Assembly (NCBI RefSeq): GCF_003815535.1
Contig: NZ_RPFZ01000001.1
Location: 1,488,001-1,552,000 of the forward strand
Reading direction: 5' to 3'
Length of the DNA stretch: 64,000 nucleotides
From: Aurantiacibacter spongiae
GTDB lineage: Bacteria; Pseudomonadota; Alphaproteobacteria; Sphingomonadales; Sphingomonadaceae
In this document: positions 18,259-27,057 of the stretch, one piece after another
Position numbering within the stretch: the first letter of the stretch is position 1
How the letters are laid out: each line of letters opens with the position of its first letter
The notes under the pieces: generated by a model
The model's database searches: none
What the model saw: only the letters and a program-made list of their open reading frames with translations
Told to the model about the DNA's origin: nothing
Program-made: the position numbers and the translations under genes

Positions 18259-19134
18259 ATGAGCACGCAAAAACCCATCCGCAAGGCCGTCTTCCCCGTG
18301 GCGGGGCTGGGCACCCGGTTTCTTCCGGCGACCAAGGCCATCCCCAAGGAATTGCTGCCGATCGTCGACCGTCCGCTGATCCAGTATGCGGTTGACGAGG
18401 CGCGGGAGGCGGGGATCGAACAGATGATCTTCGTCACCGGGCGCGGGAAGACCGCCATCGTCGAGCATTTTGACATCGCCTACGAACTCGAAACGACGAT
18501 GGAGGAGCGGGGCAAGGATCTCGCCGTGCTCGATCCGACACGGGCGACGCCCGGCGACATCATCACCGTGCGCCAGCAGGTGCCGCTGGGGCTGGGCCAC
18601 GCGATCTGGTGCGCGCGGGCCATCGTCGGTGACGAACCGTTCGCGATCATGCTGCCCGACGAGCTGATGGTCGGCGAACCGGGTTGCATGAAACAGATGG
18701 TCGATGCTTACGAGGCGGTCGGCGGCAACCTCATCTCGGTGCTGGAAGTCCCGCATGACGAGGTTTCGAGCTATGGGGTGATCGATCCGGGCGAGGCGGA
18801 CGGCGCGCTGACCGAGGTTCGCGGGCTGGTGGAAAAGCCGCCGGCCGACGAAGCCCCGTCGAACAAGATCATCTCCGGTCGCTACATCCTCCAGCCGGAG
18901 GTCATGCGAACGCTGGAAACGCAGGGCAAGGGCGCGGGCGGGGAAATCCAGCTGACCGATGCGATGGCGCGAATGATCGGCACCCAGCCGTTCCATGCGG
19001 TGACGTTCGCCGGCAATCGCTACGATTGCGGCAGCAAGACCGGCTTTGTCGAAGCGACGCTGGCGCTGGCTCTCGAACGGGCGGACATGGGTAGCGAGAT
19101 ACGCGAAATCGCGCAGCGTCTGCTACGCGATTAG
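18259..19134 (+). CDS. galU: UTP-glucose-1-phosphate uridylyltransferase
   Basis: GalU makes UDP-glucose from UTP and glucose-1-phosphate for envelope polysaccharides. The 291-residue protein has the nucleotidyltransferase motif VAGLGTRFLPATKAIPKELL near its start, the LPDELMVG metal site, VEKPP, and GNRYDCGSKTGFVEA near the C-terminus. The ATG at 18259 gives the usual length; no clear ribosome site precedes it, which is unusual here. It converges on the M23 peptidase gene. It is not linked to a capsule cluster but serves the glycan genes elsewhere in the window. Confidence 0.96.
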   Translation: MSTQKPIRKAVFPVAGLGTRFLPATKAIPKELLPIVDRPLIQYAVDEAREAGIEQMIFVTGRGKTAIVEHFDIAYELETTMEERGKDLAVLDPTRATPGDIITVRQQVPLGLGHAIWCARAIVGDEPFAIMLPDELMVGEPGCMKQMVDAYEAVGGNLISVLEVPHDEVSSYGVIDPGEADGALTEVRGLVEKPPADEAPSNKIISGRYILQPEVMRTLETQGKGAGGEIQLTDAMARMIGTQPFHAVTFAGNRYDCGSKTGFVEATLALALERADMGSEIREIAQRLLRD

Positions 19135-19172
19135 GCGGCGACCCGAGTTACCGGGTTCTGAAGCGATGATGC

Positions 19173-19847
19173 TTATTCGGGACCGCCGCGTCCGGCAGAC
19201 GCGTCGTCGGTCGTATCGAGATGAGCGGTCATGTAGGGGATCGGATTGACCGGCTCCCCGTCGACGCGGACTTCATAATGCAGGTGCGGTCCGGTGGAGC
19301 GACCGGTCGAGCCGATATAACCAATCAGGTCGCCCTTGTTCACGTGCTGCCCGGCGCTGACCGTGTAGCCGGACAAGTGCGCGTAGCGCGTTTCCATGTC
19401 ACCGCCATGCTCGATCTGGACGTAATTGCCGTAGGAACCGAAATACTGCGCCTTGCCGACCATGCCATCGGCCGTCGCGAAGACCGGCGTACCGCTGGCG
19501 GCGGCAAGGTCCACGCCATTGTGGCGAGCGCGGCGGCGCAGGATCGGGTGATCGCGCATGCCGTAGCCGCTGGTCAGCTGCACGCCGTCCACCGGCATGC
19601 GCGACGGGATGGCGAGGCTGGCGCGCGGGGCGGCGATGATCTCACCCGTATTGGTGACGCGGCCGCCTTCTTCCAGGTCTTCCCAACTGGCGAACAGTTC
19701 GGTGAATTCGGCGCTGTCGTCCGCGGGATTGGCCGTGACCGATCCGGTATCGATAACGCCGGTCGGCGCGTTTTCCTTCGCGGTTGCCGGTGCGGAGATG
19801 GCGGCGATGGCGGCAACAGCCGCGAGTGTCGTGATCTTGACGTGCAT
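19173..19847 (-). CDS. M23 family (LytM) metallopeptidase, secreted
   Basis: This 224-residue protein should cleave peptidoglycan cross-links, or regulate enzymes that do, in the periplasm. A Sec signal (MHVKITTLAAVAAIAAISA) is followed by a linker and the LytM domain: HNGVDLAA carries the HxxxD zinc motif, and GPHLHYEVR carries the second HxH motif. The fold also shows GSYGNYVQIEHGG and TRYAHLS. All zinc ligands are present, so it may be active. The ATG at 19847 follows AAGGGAT. A long inverted repeat sits directly upstream in the leader. Confidence 0.93.
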   Translation of the reverse strand: MHVKITTLAAVAAIAAISAPATAKENAPTGVIDTGSVTANPADDSAEFTELFASWEDLEEGGRVTNTGEIIAAPRASLAIPSRMPVDGVQLTSGYGMRDHPILRRRARHNGVDLAAASGTPVFATADGMVGKAQYFGSYGNYVQIEHGGDMETRYAHLSGYTVSAGQHVNKGDLIGYIGSTGRSTGPHLHYEVRVDGEPVNPIPYMTAHLDTTDDASAGRGGPE

Positions 19848-19860
19848 ACGATCCCTTTTG

Positions 19861-19905
19861 TCTTTTGCCGGGCGCCGGAGCGCCCCCGTCAGATCCGGCA
19901 AAAGA
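19861..19905 (-). promoter_or_regulatory. Long inverted repeat in the leader of the M23 gene
   Basis: TCTTTTGCCGG at 19861-19871 and CCGGCAAAAGA at 19895-19905 are perfect 11-bp complements. Inside lies a second stem, GGCGC and GCGCC around CGGA. In the mRNA the structure would end 13 bases before the ATG and abut the AAGGGAT ribosome site. No T-run follows on the minus strand, so it is not a standard terminator for this direction. Confidence 0.6.
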
Positions 19906-19977
19906 CGTGTCACCGCCGATGCCCGATATTTTCTCAAGAGATGGTCGGAACCCCCCGCCCGTCTCGTGCATTCACTG

Positions 19978-20005
19978 ATTATGCTGGACTTCGTTAACGA
20001 GGCAA
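19978..20005 (-). promoter_or_regulatory. Candidate promoter for the M23 gene
   Basis: On the minus strand TTGCCT and CATAAT are separated by 16 bases. The -10 matches consensus in five of six positions and the -35 in four. It would give a leader of about 125 bases containing the inverted repeat. Confidence 0.35.
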
Positions 20006-20192
20006 CAGCGGTTCCCGACATCCACGACCAGTTGCAGCGACGATGCGTTGAAGCGATCAACCGCGTGCGAAAACGCCCCTTCCCGCCTGGTTGAGCGGTT
20101 AATTTTGACTGAAATTCCACGCTGTTGACCAGAGGTGCGCAACATCGGACGAAATGACTTCGCGGATCGTTCAACCGAGTTGGTATGACCGT

Positions 20193-20211
20193 AAAACCCG
20201 CGAAAACGCGG
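20193..20211 (-). terminator. Weak candidate terminator after bcp
   Basis: On the minus strand CCGCG-TTTT-CGCGG is followed by GTTTT, 46 bases after the bcp stop. The stem is only 5 bp and the T-run short, so termination may be partial. Confidence 0.4.
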
Positions 20212-20256
20212 CGCCGCCTGCCCGGGCGCGAGCGCTTTCAAGGTGATTCGCCGGAC

Positions 20257-20733
20257 TTACAGGTCGCGCGCAGCGGCGAGAACGTCGGCGGCGTGTCCCT
20301 TTACCTTTACCTTGCGCCAGACGCGGGCGATGATGCCGTTCGCGTCGATCAGGTAGGTCGTGCGCTCCATTCCCATGTACTTGCGCCCGTACATGGCCTT
20401 TTCGACCCAGATGCCAAGCGCTTCGGCAAGACCGTCGCCCGCATCGCTATCCGTCGCGAGGGGCACCGCGAGATCGTGCTTGGCTGCGAACTTCTCGTGC
20501 TTCGCCTGCGGATCCTTGCTGATCCCCAACAGGGCCGTATCGGCCCGGGCGAAATCATCCTTGAGCGCGGAAAAGTCCTTGTTCTCCGTCGTGCAGCCGG
20601 GCGTATCGTCCTTGGGATAGAAGAACAGGGCGAGCTTTTGTCCGCGAAAGTCCGAAGGCCGTATCTCTGTGCCCCCCGGCCCTTGCATCGCCACGTCGGG
20701 AATCGCGTCGGACTGGTCGGGACGGGTAATCAT
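20257..20733 (-). CDS. bcp: Bacterioferritin-comigratory-type peroxiredoxin
   Basis: Bcp is a thiol peroxidase that detoxifies hydrogen and organic peroxides in the cytoplasm. The 158-residue AhpC/TSA protein has the peroxidatic cysteine C47 in DDTPGCTTENKDF. It is the only Cys in the protein; the resolving Cys five residues later seen in many Bcp proteins is absent (GCTTE), so it is a 1-Cys form relying on an external thiol. The ATG overlaps the glnE stop (ATGA), so the two are coupled. Confidence 0.94.
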   Translation of the reverse strand: MITRPDQSDAIPDVAMQGPGGTEIRPSDFRGQKLALFFYPKDDTPGCTTENKDFSALKDDFARADTALLGISKDPQAKHEKFAAKHDLAVPLATDSDAGDGLAEALGIWVEKAMYGRKYMGMERTTYLIDANGIIARVWRKVKVKGHAADVLAAARDL

Positions 20734-23393
20734 GTGTCGGTCTCCAGGGTTTCGCCGAAATGCTCGGCCCATTGCTCGGCAATACACTGCCGCGCCTCGG
20801 CGATCGCCTGCAAGAGCGCGTCGTAATTGGCGTGCCCGCATGCGCGCGCCAGAACGGTGCGCGTTTCGGCGGGCGGTTCCGATCCATCGGGGGAGAAAAG
20901 TCTCGCCGCGACGAGGTACCGGATCAACGCAAGATGGCGCTCCGCATAGCCGGGCGGCAGCAACCCCGCCGCGGCCAGTTCAGCGATCGCCTTTTCGATC
21001 GCTGGGTCGAACCCGATCCGTTCGCGCAATTGCAGGTAATGCACGAGAAATTCGCTGTCGATCAGGCCGCCGCGCATCAGTTTCACATCGAGCGGCCCGC
21101 GCGGTGGCTTGGCGGAAAGCATGTCGCGCCGCATCGCCAGCACGTCGGACTTCAGGCGATCCGGGTCGCGCTGCCGATCGAGCACTGCCGCAATCGACCT
21201 CTCGAGACTGCGCCGTGCTGAGGCCGAACCGAAGATCGGTCGCGCGCGGGTCAGCGCCATGTGTTCCCAGGTCCAGGCGTCCTCGCGCTGATAGCGTTCG
21301 AAGGATTCGAAGCTGACCGCCAGCGGCCCCTGCTTGCCCTGCGGACGCAGGCGCGTGTCGATCTCGTAGAGCGCCCCTTCGGCGGTCGGAACGCTAAGGG
21401 CGGCACTGACGCGTTTGGCGAGCCGGTTGTAATAGAGCGTAGCCGAGAGGGGGCGGGGGCCATCAGATTCGATCCCTATCTCGCGCTCGAAGAGGTAGAT
21501 GATGTCGAGGTCGGAGGCATGGGTCAGCGCTCCGCCGCCGAGCCGCCCCAGCCCGAGGATCGCCAGCTCGCTTTCCGGTATCGAGCCGTGCGTCTCGACG
21601 AACTGGGCGGTGGCTGCCTCCGCGCCGGTTTGCACCGCGGCTTCGGCGACCCGGCACAGACCCTCCGCGATGGCGAGCGGATCGTGGCGGCACTCGATCA
21701 GTTGCGCGCCCAGCGCGAAGCGCTCCTCGCCCACCACCTGGCGGATCCGCCCGAGCCGCATTTCGTAATCTTCGCTTTCGCTTCGGGCCATGCGCCCGGC
21801 CAGCGTCGGAACGCTTTCCGGCAATTCGCTGGCCGCTGGGTCGATCAGCGCGTCGAGCAGCTCGGGTCTGCGGGCCAGTTCGTCCGCGAGCGGCCGCGCA
21901 AGGGTGATTATCGCGAGCACGCGATCGAGCAGGCCGGGACGCTGCTCGAACAGGCGGAACAGGTTTATCGCGCTCGGCAACCTGGTCAGCAGCGTCTCCC
22001 ACCGGGCAAGCGCGTGGTAGGGATCGGGAGCCTGCGCCAGCGCCTCCAGCAGATCCGGCCGGATATCGTCGAATGCCCGGCGGGCCTCCACCGAACGCAG
22101 CGAGCGCAGCGTGACGCGCCAGCTTTCCACCCGCGTCGCGAAGCGCTCGGCGAAGTCTTCGGGCACCTGGACCTGCCGCGTACTCTCTTGCGCATCATCG
22201 CCGAGCAGATCGTCGTACAGCGCCGCGACCGGACCGGTAATCGCGCGCAGTTCCTCGAGCAGCGCCGCCCCGTCGCCAAGACCGTGCAGCCGTGCGACGG
22301 TGTCGATCGCCTCTATCTTTTCGGGAATGGCGTGCGTCTGCCGGTCGTCCACCATCTGCAGGCGATGCTCGATCACCCGCAACCGGTCGTAGCTTTCGCC
22401 CAGCAACCGGGCTGTCCGCGAAGAGACTATCTCCGCCGCGGCCAGCGCGTCGAGCGCGTCGCGCGTCCCCCGGCAGCGCAGGGCGGGGTCGCGCCCGCCA
22501 TAGATCAGCTGGTTGGTCTGCGCGTAGAATTCGATTTCGCGAATGCCGCCGCGTCCGCGTTTCACGTCGAAGCCGGGGCCGGGTTCGCGCGGGCCGTCAT
22601 AGGCGCGCCGGATGCGCTTCGTCAGGCGGCGAATTTCCTCGATGGCGGTGAAGTCGAGGCTGCGACGCCAGACGAACGGGCGTATGTCCTCGAGGAAGCG
22701 TTCGCCGGCGGCGGTGTCCCCGGCGGCCGCCCGCGCCCGGATATAGGCCGCCCGTTCCCAGGCGAGAGCGCTGCTTTCGTAATGCTGGATCGCACCGAGG
22801 ACCGGAATGGCGAGCGGGCTGACCTCGCTCGCGGGGCGCAGGCGCAGATCGACGCGCAGGACATATCCCTCGCCCGTATGTTTCGACAGCAGTTCGACCA
22901 GGTGGCGCGCATAGCGCTGCGCCGCCCCGCCAGGTTCGTCGCGTTCGCGCCGCGGCAGCGTATCGGGATCGTAGAGAAGGATGGGGTCGATGTCGGAGCT
23001 GTAATTGAGCTCGCCCGCTCCCTGCTTGCCGAGGGCGATGGCGAGAAAGCCGCTGGTTCCGGCATCCTCGACACGCCGCCGCACGCTGGCGAGCATCGCG
23101 GCGTCGAGCGCGTGGTCGGCGAAGCGCGTCAGTTCCGTCATCACGCGATCGAGGTCGAACGCGCCCGCCAGGTCGCCAACGCCCAGGACGAGCGCGAGGG
23201 ACAGCCGCTGCTGGCGCAGGGCCGTCCCCGTATCGGTCGCCTCGCCCAACCCGGCGCGGGCGGTGGTCAGCGCTTCCTCGCCCTTTCCTTCCGCCAACAG
23301 CTCGGCCAGGTCCGGCCGGCGGCCGAGCGCGAGGCGCAGGAAAGGCGAATTCGCCCGCGCCCGTTCGAGCGCCGATTGCCAGTCAGCCGACAT
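20730..23393 (-). CDS. glnE: Bifunctional glutamine synthetase adenylyltransferase/deadenylylase
   Basis: GlnE adds AMP to, and removes it from, glutamine synthetase in response to PII and glutamine, tuning nitrogen assimilation. The 887-residue protein has two nucleotidyltransferase domains: GKQGAGELNYSSDID at 122-136 and LGRLGGGALTHASDLDIIYL around 620-635, each followed by a helical GlnD-PII domain. Start at 23393 is chosen for normal length; the upstream open frame is spurious. It is divergent from the M28 peptidase gene and overlaps bcp. Confidence 0.96.
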   Translation of the reverse strand: MSADWQSALERARANSPFLRLALGRRPDLAELLAEGKGEEALTTARAGLGEATDTGTALRQQRLSLALVLGVGDLAGAFDLDRVMTELTRFADHALDAAMLASVRRRVEDAGTSGFLAIALGKQGAGELNYSSDIDPILLYDPDTLPRRERDEPGGAAQRYARHLVELLSKHTGEGYVLRVDLRLRPASEVSPLAIPVLGAIQHYESSALAWERAAYIRARAAAGDTAAGERFLEDIRPFVWRRSLDFTAIEEIRRLTKRIRRAYDGPREPGPGFDVKRGRGGIREIEFYAQTNQLIYGGRDPALRCRGTRDALDALAAAEIVSSRTARLLGESYDRLRVIEHRLQMVDDRQTHAIPEKIEAIDTVARLHGLGDGAALLEELRAITGPVAALYDDLLGDDAQESTRQVQVPEDFAERFATRVESWRVTLRSLRSVEARRAFDDIRPDLLEALAQAPDPYHALARWETLLTRLPSAINLFRLFEQRPGLLDRVLAIITLARPLADELARRPELLDALIDPAASELPESVPTLAGRMARSESEDYEMRLGRIRQVVGEERFALGAQLIECRHDPLAIAEGLCRVAEAAVQTGAEAATAQFVETHGSIPESELAILGLGRLGGGALTHASDLDIIYLFEREIGIESDGPRPLSATLYYNRLAKRVSAALSVPTAEGALYEIDTRLRPQGKQGPLAVSFESFERYQREDAWTWEHMALTRARPIFGSASARRSLERSIAAVLDRQRDPDRLKSDVLAMRRDMLSAKPPRGPLDVKLMRGGLIDSEFLVHYLQLRERIGFDPAIEKAIAELAAAGLLPPGYAERHLALIRYLVAARLFSPDGSEPPAETRTVLARACGHANYDALLQAIAEARQCIAEQWAEHFGETLETDT

Positions 23394-23501
23394 GTGCGCC
23401 CGTCTGCCCGCGCGGGCGCGACGCGGCAAGGGCCACCCTCGACACGCGCTCCACAACTTGGCAGGGAGATGCCGACCGAACCGATCGAGGGACGCTTCCG
23501 C

Positions 23502-25160
23502 ATGCTCAAGAAAATCGCCTCCCTGGCGCTCCTGCCGCTGGCCGCCTGCACCACCATGCAGGACATGAGCGGCCCGCCGCCGCAACTTTCCGAAACGACG
23601 ATGAAGGAGGTCACGCGCACGCTGTCCTCCGACGCGTTCGAGGGGCGCGAGCCGGGCACGCCGGGGGAGGAGCGCACGCTCGAGTATCTGGTGCAGCGTT
23701 TCGAGGCTGCCGGGCTGCAGCCGGGGAACGGTGGCAGCTGGTTCCAGGACGTCCCGCTGGTCGAGATCACCGGGGAGGATTTCGCCCCGCTCATGGTTCG
23801 TGCCGCCGACGGGCAGACCGAAAGCTTCGCCTATGGCGACGACTGGGTCGGCGTGACCTACCGCGAAACAGACCGCGTCGCCCTCGACAATGCCGACCTG
23901 GTGTTCGTGGGTTACGGCATCGAGGCGCCGGAACGCGGCTGGAGCGATTACAAGGGCGTCGACATGAACGGCAAGATTGCCGTCATTCTCGTCAACGATC
24001 CCGATTACGAGAGCGAGACGCTGGACGGCCCCTTCAACGGCCGGGCGATGACCTATTACGGGCGCTGGACCTACAAGTTCGAGGAAGCCGCGCGGCAGGG
24101 TGCGGCAGGCGCGCTCATCATTCACGATACCTTCCCCGCCGCCTATGGCTGGAACGTCGTCGAATCGAGCTGGTCCGGCCCGCAGGCCTACGCGCAGCGG
24201 GCGAACGGCGGGTCCGACCAGACGATGATGAACGGCTGGATGCAGATGGACATGGCGCAGGCGATCATGCGCATGGCGGGTCAAAACCTCGATACGCTGT
24301 CAGCCGCGGCAAAGCGCAGCGACTTTCGCCCCGTCCCGCTGAACGTGTCGGCGAGCACCAGTTTCGCCAACGCGATCCGGCGCTTCGCCTCGAAGAACGT
24401 CATCGGCGTGCTGCCCGGCACCGCGCGCCCCGACGAATACGTCCTGACCACGGCGCATTGGGATCACCTGGGCCACTGCACGCCGAACGAGGCGGGGGAC
24501 GACATCTGCAACGGCGCGATCGACAACGCGACCGGCACCGCCGCGCTGGTCGCTCTCGCCGAAGCGCAGGCCCGCGCCGGGGCGACCGATCGCAGCCAGT
24601 TGTTCCTGGCGGTGACGGCGGAGGAATCGGGGCTGCTGGGCAGCGAATACTATGCCGCGAACCCGATCTATCCGTTGTCGCAGACCGTGGGCGGGGTAAA
24701 TATCGACGCGATCTTTCCGATGGGGCCGGCGCGCGACATCACCGTCATCGGTGGCGGCAAGAGCGAACTGGACGCCTATCTCGCCACCGCGCTGGAACAG
24801 GTGGGCCGCACGCAGACACCCGATCCTAGTCCGCAGGCCGGGTATTACTACCGATCCGACCATTTCAGCCTCGCCAAGCGGGGCGTGCCGATGTTCTATC
24901 TCGATCCGGGGCAGGATTTGCTCGAGGGCGGGCGCGAAGCGGGCAAGGCGTTCGCCGATGCCTACACCGAAAACGCCTATCACGGGCCGGACGACGAGTA
25001 CGATCCCGACTGGGACTGGAGCGGGGTGATGCAGGATCTGGCGCTGTATTATCGCCTCGAGCGCGAACTGGGCGATTCGACGGACTGGCCCAACTGGTAT
25101 CCGAACGACGAATTCCGCCACGTGCGAGACGAAAGCTGCGCCGCCGGCGCGGGCTGCTGA
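23502..25160 (+). CDS. M28 family zinc peptidase, lipoprotein
   Basis: This 552-residue exported aminopeptidase-like protein has a lipoprotein signal with lipidation at C16 (LAACTTMQ), so it is anchored in the envelope. A PA-like insert covers roughly residues 95-260. The M28 zinc site is complete: H and D in TTAHWDHLGH, D in GAIDNATGTAAL, EE in TAEESGLLGSEYY, D in VGGVNIDAIF and H in YRSDHFSLAKRG. ATG at 23502 is chosen over 23469 because GAGGGA lies at a suitable spacing and the signal peptide then starts correctly. Probable role is peptide scavenging. Confidence 0.92.
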   Translation: MLKKIASLALLPLAACTTMQDMSGPPPQLSETTMKEVTRTLSSDAFEGREPGTPGEERTLEYLVQRFEAAGLQPGNGGSWFQDVPLVEITGEDFAPLMVRAADGQTESFAYGDDWVGVTYRETDRVALDNADLVFVGYGIEAPERGWSDYKGVDMNGKIAVILVNDPDYESETLDGPFNGRAMTYYGRWTYKFEEAARQGAAGALIIHDTFPAAYGWNVVESSWSGPQAYAQRANGGSDQTMMNGWMQMDMAQAIMRMAGQNLDTLSAAAKRSDFRPVPLNVSASTSFANAIRRFASKNVIGVLPGTARPDEYVLTTAHWDHLGHCTPNEAGDDICNGAIDNATGTAALVALAEAQARAGATDRSQLFLAVTAEESGLLGSEYYAANPIYPLSQTVGGVNIDAIFPMGPARDITVIGGGKSELDAYLATALEQVGRTQTPDPSPQAGYYYRSDHFSLAKRGVPMFYLDPGQDLLEGGREAGKAFADAYTENAYHGPDDEYDPDWDWSGVMQDLALYYRLERELGDSTDWPNWYPNDEFRHVRDESCAAGAGC

Positions 25161-25171
25161 GCGCGCGGTCG

Positions 25172-26155
25172 ATGACGAGACGCATGCCCGCCGAATGGGC
25201 GGAGCAGGACTGGATCTGGATCGGCTTTCCCGCCCATGCGGACCTGTGGGAGGACAATCTCGTCCCTGCGCAGGAACAGATTGCCGCCTTCGCCAACGCG
25301 GTCGCCGAAACCGGGCAGTCCGTCCGTCTGGTCGTGCGCGATGCCGCGACCGAGATGCGTGCGCGCGATCTCGTGTCCGGCGCGGTGTCGTTCGAACGGC
25401 ATCCCTACGGCGACATCTGGTTGCGCGATACCGGTCCGGTCACGGTCCTGACTGGTAGCGGCTGCCTGGCGCAGCGGTTCGGTTTCAACGGCTGGGGCGA
25501 GAAGTTCGTGATGGAGGGCGATCGGGACACGGGGGCCGCGCTCGCCGCATCCGCGGGCCTCGATCATCCAAAGGCGGACTGGATCCTGGAGGGCGGCGCG
25601 ATCGAGACGGACGGCACCGGCCTTGCCGTCACGACCGGACAATGCCTGCTCAATCCCAATCGCAATCCGTCGCTGTCGAAGGAGGAGATCGGCGCGCGGC
25701 TCGAACGCGATCTCGGATTCGGGCGCATCCTGTGGCTGGGCAACGGACTCGCAGGCGATCATACCGATGGCCATGTCGACAATCTTGCGAGGTTCGTTTC
25801 CGAAGGGGTTCTGGCGGTGCCGCGGGCGACCGCGAGCGACGATCCGAACCGGGCCGTCTATGACGATGCCCGTGCCCGCGCACAGGCTTTCGGACTGACG
25901 GTGCGCGACGTGCCTTCGCCGGGCTGGATGGGCGAAGGCGACGAGGTCGAGCCGGCGAGCTACATGAATTTCGCCGTGACCAACGACTTGGTCGTGGTGC
26001 CCACCTATGGCAGCGCGCATGATGATGAGGCGGTGGCGACCATTGGCGACCTGTTTCCCGGGCGTGCCGCCATTGGCCTTCGCGCCGACGCGGTTCTGAC
26101 CGGCGGGGGTAGCTTCCATTGCGCGAGTTGCCATGTGCCGAAGGGGCCGGCTTAA
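25172..26155 (+). CDS. aguA: Agmatine deiminase family protein
   Basis: AguA-type enzymes hydrolyse agmatine to N-carbamoylputrescine and ammonia on the way to putrescine. The 327-residue protein shows the family residues: DIWLRDTGPV, ILEGGAIETDG, GDHTDGHVDN and the catalytic Cys C317 in GGGSFHCASCH, where typical AguA has GGGNIHCIT. Length is slightly short of the usual 340-370. No agmatine or polyamine genes adjoin it, so a related peptidylarginine-deiminase-family substrate cannot be excluded. The start lies 11 bases after the M28 stop, so the two may be one transcript. Confidence 0.88.
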   Translation: MTRRMPAEWAEQDWIWIGFPAHADLWEDNLVPAQEQIAAFANAVAETGQSVRLVVRDAATEMRARDLVSGAVSFERHPYGDIWLRDTGPVTVLTGSGCLAQRFGFNGWGEKFVMEGDRDTGAALAASAGLDHPKADWILEGGAIETDGTGLAVTTGQCLLNPNRNPSLSKEEIGARLERDLGFGRILWLGNGLAGDHTDGHVDNLARFVSEGVLAVPRATASDDPNRAVYDDARARAQAFGLTVRDVPSPGWMGEGDEVEPASYMNFAVTNDLVVVPTYGSAHDDEAVATIGDLFPGRAAIGLRADAVLTGGGSFHCASCHVPKGPA

Positions 26156-26190
26156 CACTTTCTTAGCAATTGTGGCGCGATAGGGGTGGG

Positions 26191-26313
26191 ATGACCCGCG
26201 CCCTCGCCCTGACCCGCTCCCTGTCGGCCAATGGCCTCGAATATGCGCGCGTGGCCATCGTTTCCGCCTGTGCGGCCACTCTCATCGCCGCCGGGCAGGC
26301 GCTGCCTTTCTAG
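26191..26313 (+). CDS. Candidate 40-residue small protein
   Basis: A short frame starts at ATG 26191 behind AGGGGTGGG and ends at TAG 26311-26313. The product has a polar, Arg-containing start and a hydrophobic Ala-rich C-terminal half (VAIVSACAATLIAAGQALPF), so it may be a one-helix membrane peptide. The stop shares CTAG with the stop of the convergent TauE gene. No family is recognised; the ribosome site and close packing are the support. Confidence 0.45.
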   Translation: MTRALALTRSLSANGLEYARVAIVSACAATLIAAGQALPF

Positions 26314-27047
26314 GCGAGCAGCTTTCCCAGCGCGCCCAGGGCCGCCACGCCCAGCACAATGGCGACCGCCGTCTGCCACTGTGTGCGGGTCACGCGCCCG
26401 AACGCCCGGTGGCCCAGCAGGTCGCCAAGGAGCACCGCGGGAAATAGCGCGCCGGCCAGCGCCGCGTCGCGCCAGCCGCCGGTGCCGGTAGCGACGAACA
26501 GGAGCGCGGACAGGGGCGTCACCACCAGGAAAATCGCCATCATGCTGGCGCGCGCCGCCTTCGGTTCGAGCCGGCCGCGCAGGTAGAACGGGGCCATCCC
26601 CGGCCCCGGCATACCGGCAAATCCGCCGAAGAAACCGGTCAACATGCCAGACATCGCGGTGGCCGGCAGGCGCGGAACGGCGACCCGGCCAAGCGGCACG
26701 ACCACCAGCACGAAGGCGCCGAGCGACACCAGCGCGATCAGCAGGCGGGCCCAGTCTGCCGGCAGGGTTGTCAGCCCCCACAGACCGAGGGGCGTCGCCA
26801 GCAGCGCGAGCGAGGCCATGGGCACGGCGGAGCGCTCCGCATCCCGGCGGATGCGGCCGACATCGGTCAGGCCGATGAGGAACAGCGAGACCAGTCCGAT
26901 CAGCACCGCGCGGCGCGGATCGATGGCAAGCTGCAACACGGGAACGAGCACGACCGAAAGGCCGAACCCCGCCAGCCCGCGCACGAAGCCCGCGGCGAGC
27001 GCGGCGAGCGCGGCGACGAAGACTGCTTCTGCCGGAAAGCCGAACAT
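26310..27047 (-). CDS. TauE/SafE family membrane transporter (copy 1)
   Basis: This 245-residue protein has about eight hydrophobic segments and the two-repeat layout of TauE/SafE permeases, exporters of sulfite, sulfoacetate or related organic anions. Family phrases are GFVRGLAGFGLSVVLVPVL near residues 21-39 and MLTGFFGGFAGMPGPGMAPF in the second half. It is a paralogue of the gene just upstream (10 bases apart), which shares VRGLxGFG and AGMPGP. Substrate is unknown. Confidence 0.9.
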   Translation of the reverse strand: MFGFPAEAVFVAALAALAAGFVRGLAGFGLSVVLVPVLQLAIDPRRAVLIGLVSLFLIGLTDVGRIRRDAERSAVPMASLALLATPLGLWGLTTLPADWARLLIALVSLGAFVLVVVPLGRVAVPRLPATAMSGMLTGFFGGFAGMPGPGMAPFYLRGRLEPKAARASMMAIFLVVTPLSALLFVATGTGGWRDAALAGALFPAVLLGDLLGHRAFGRVTRTQWQTAVAIVLGVAALGALGKLLA

Positions 27048-27057
27048 GACCGGTGCG

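Larger units (their letters stand above)
19848..20256. other. 409-base non-coding region between bcp and the M23 gene
   Basis: No credible gene is seen. The region holds a weak terminator for bcp (20193-20211), a candidate promoter for the M23 gene (19978-20005) and a long inverted repeat (19861-19905), so it is mostly regulatory leader for the M23 gene. An unannotated small RNA on the minus strand is possible but not supported further. Confidence 0.6.

Noticed and set aside
19141-19160. ACCCG/CGGGT hairpin between galU and the M23 gene
   Set aside because: Well placed for a two-way terminator, but the stem is 5 bp and no T-run follows.
21261-23460. Long open frame on the plus strand opposite glnE
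   Set aside because: It is antisense to a well-supported GlnE; its product is Arg/Ala-rich without a recognisable domain, typical of GC-rich chance frames. Only the part from 23502 (M28 peptidase) is real.
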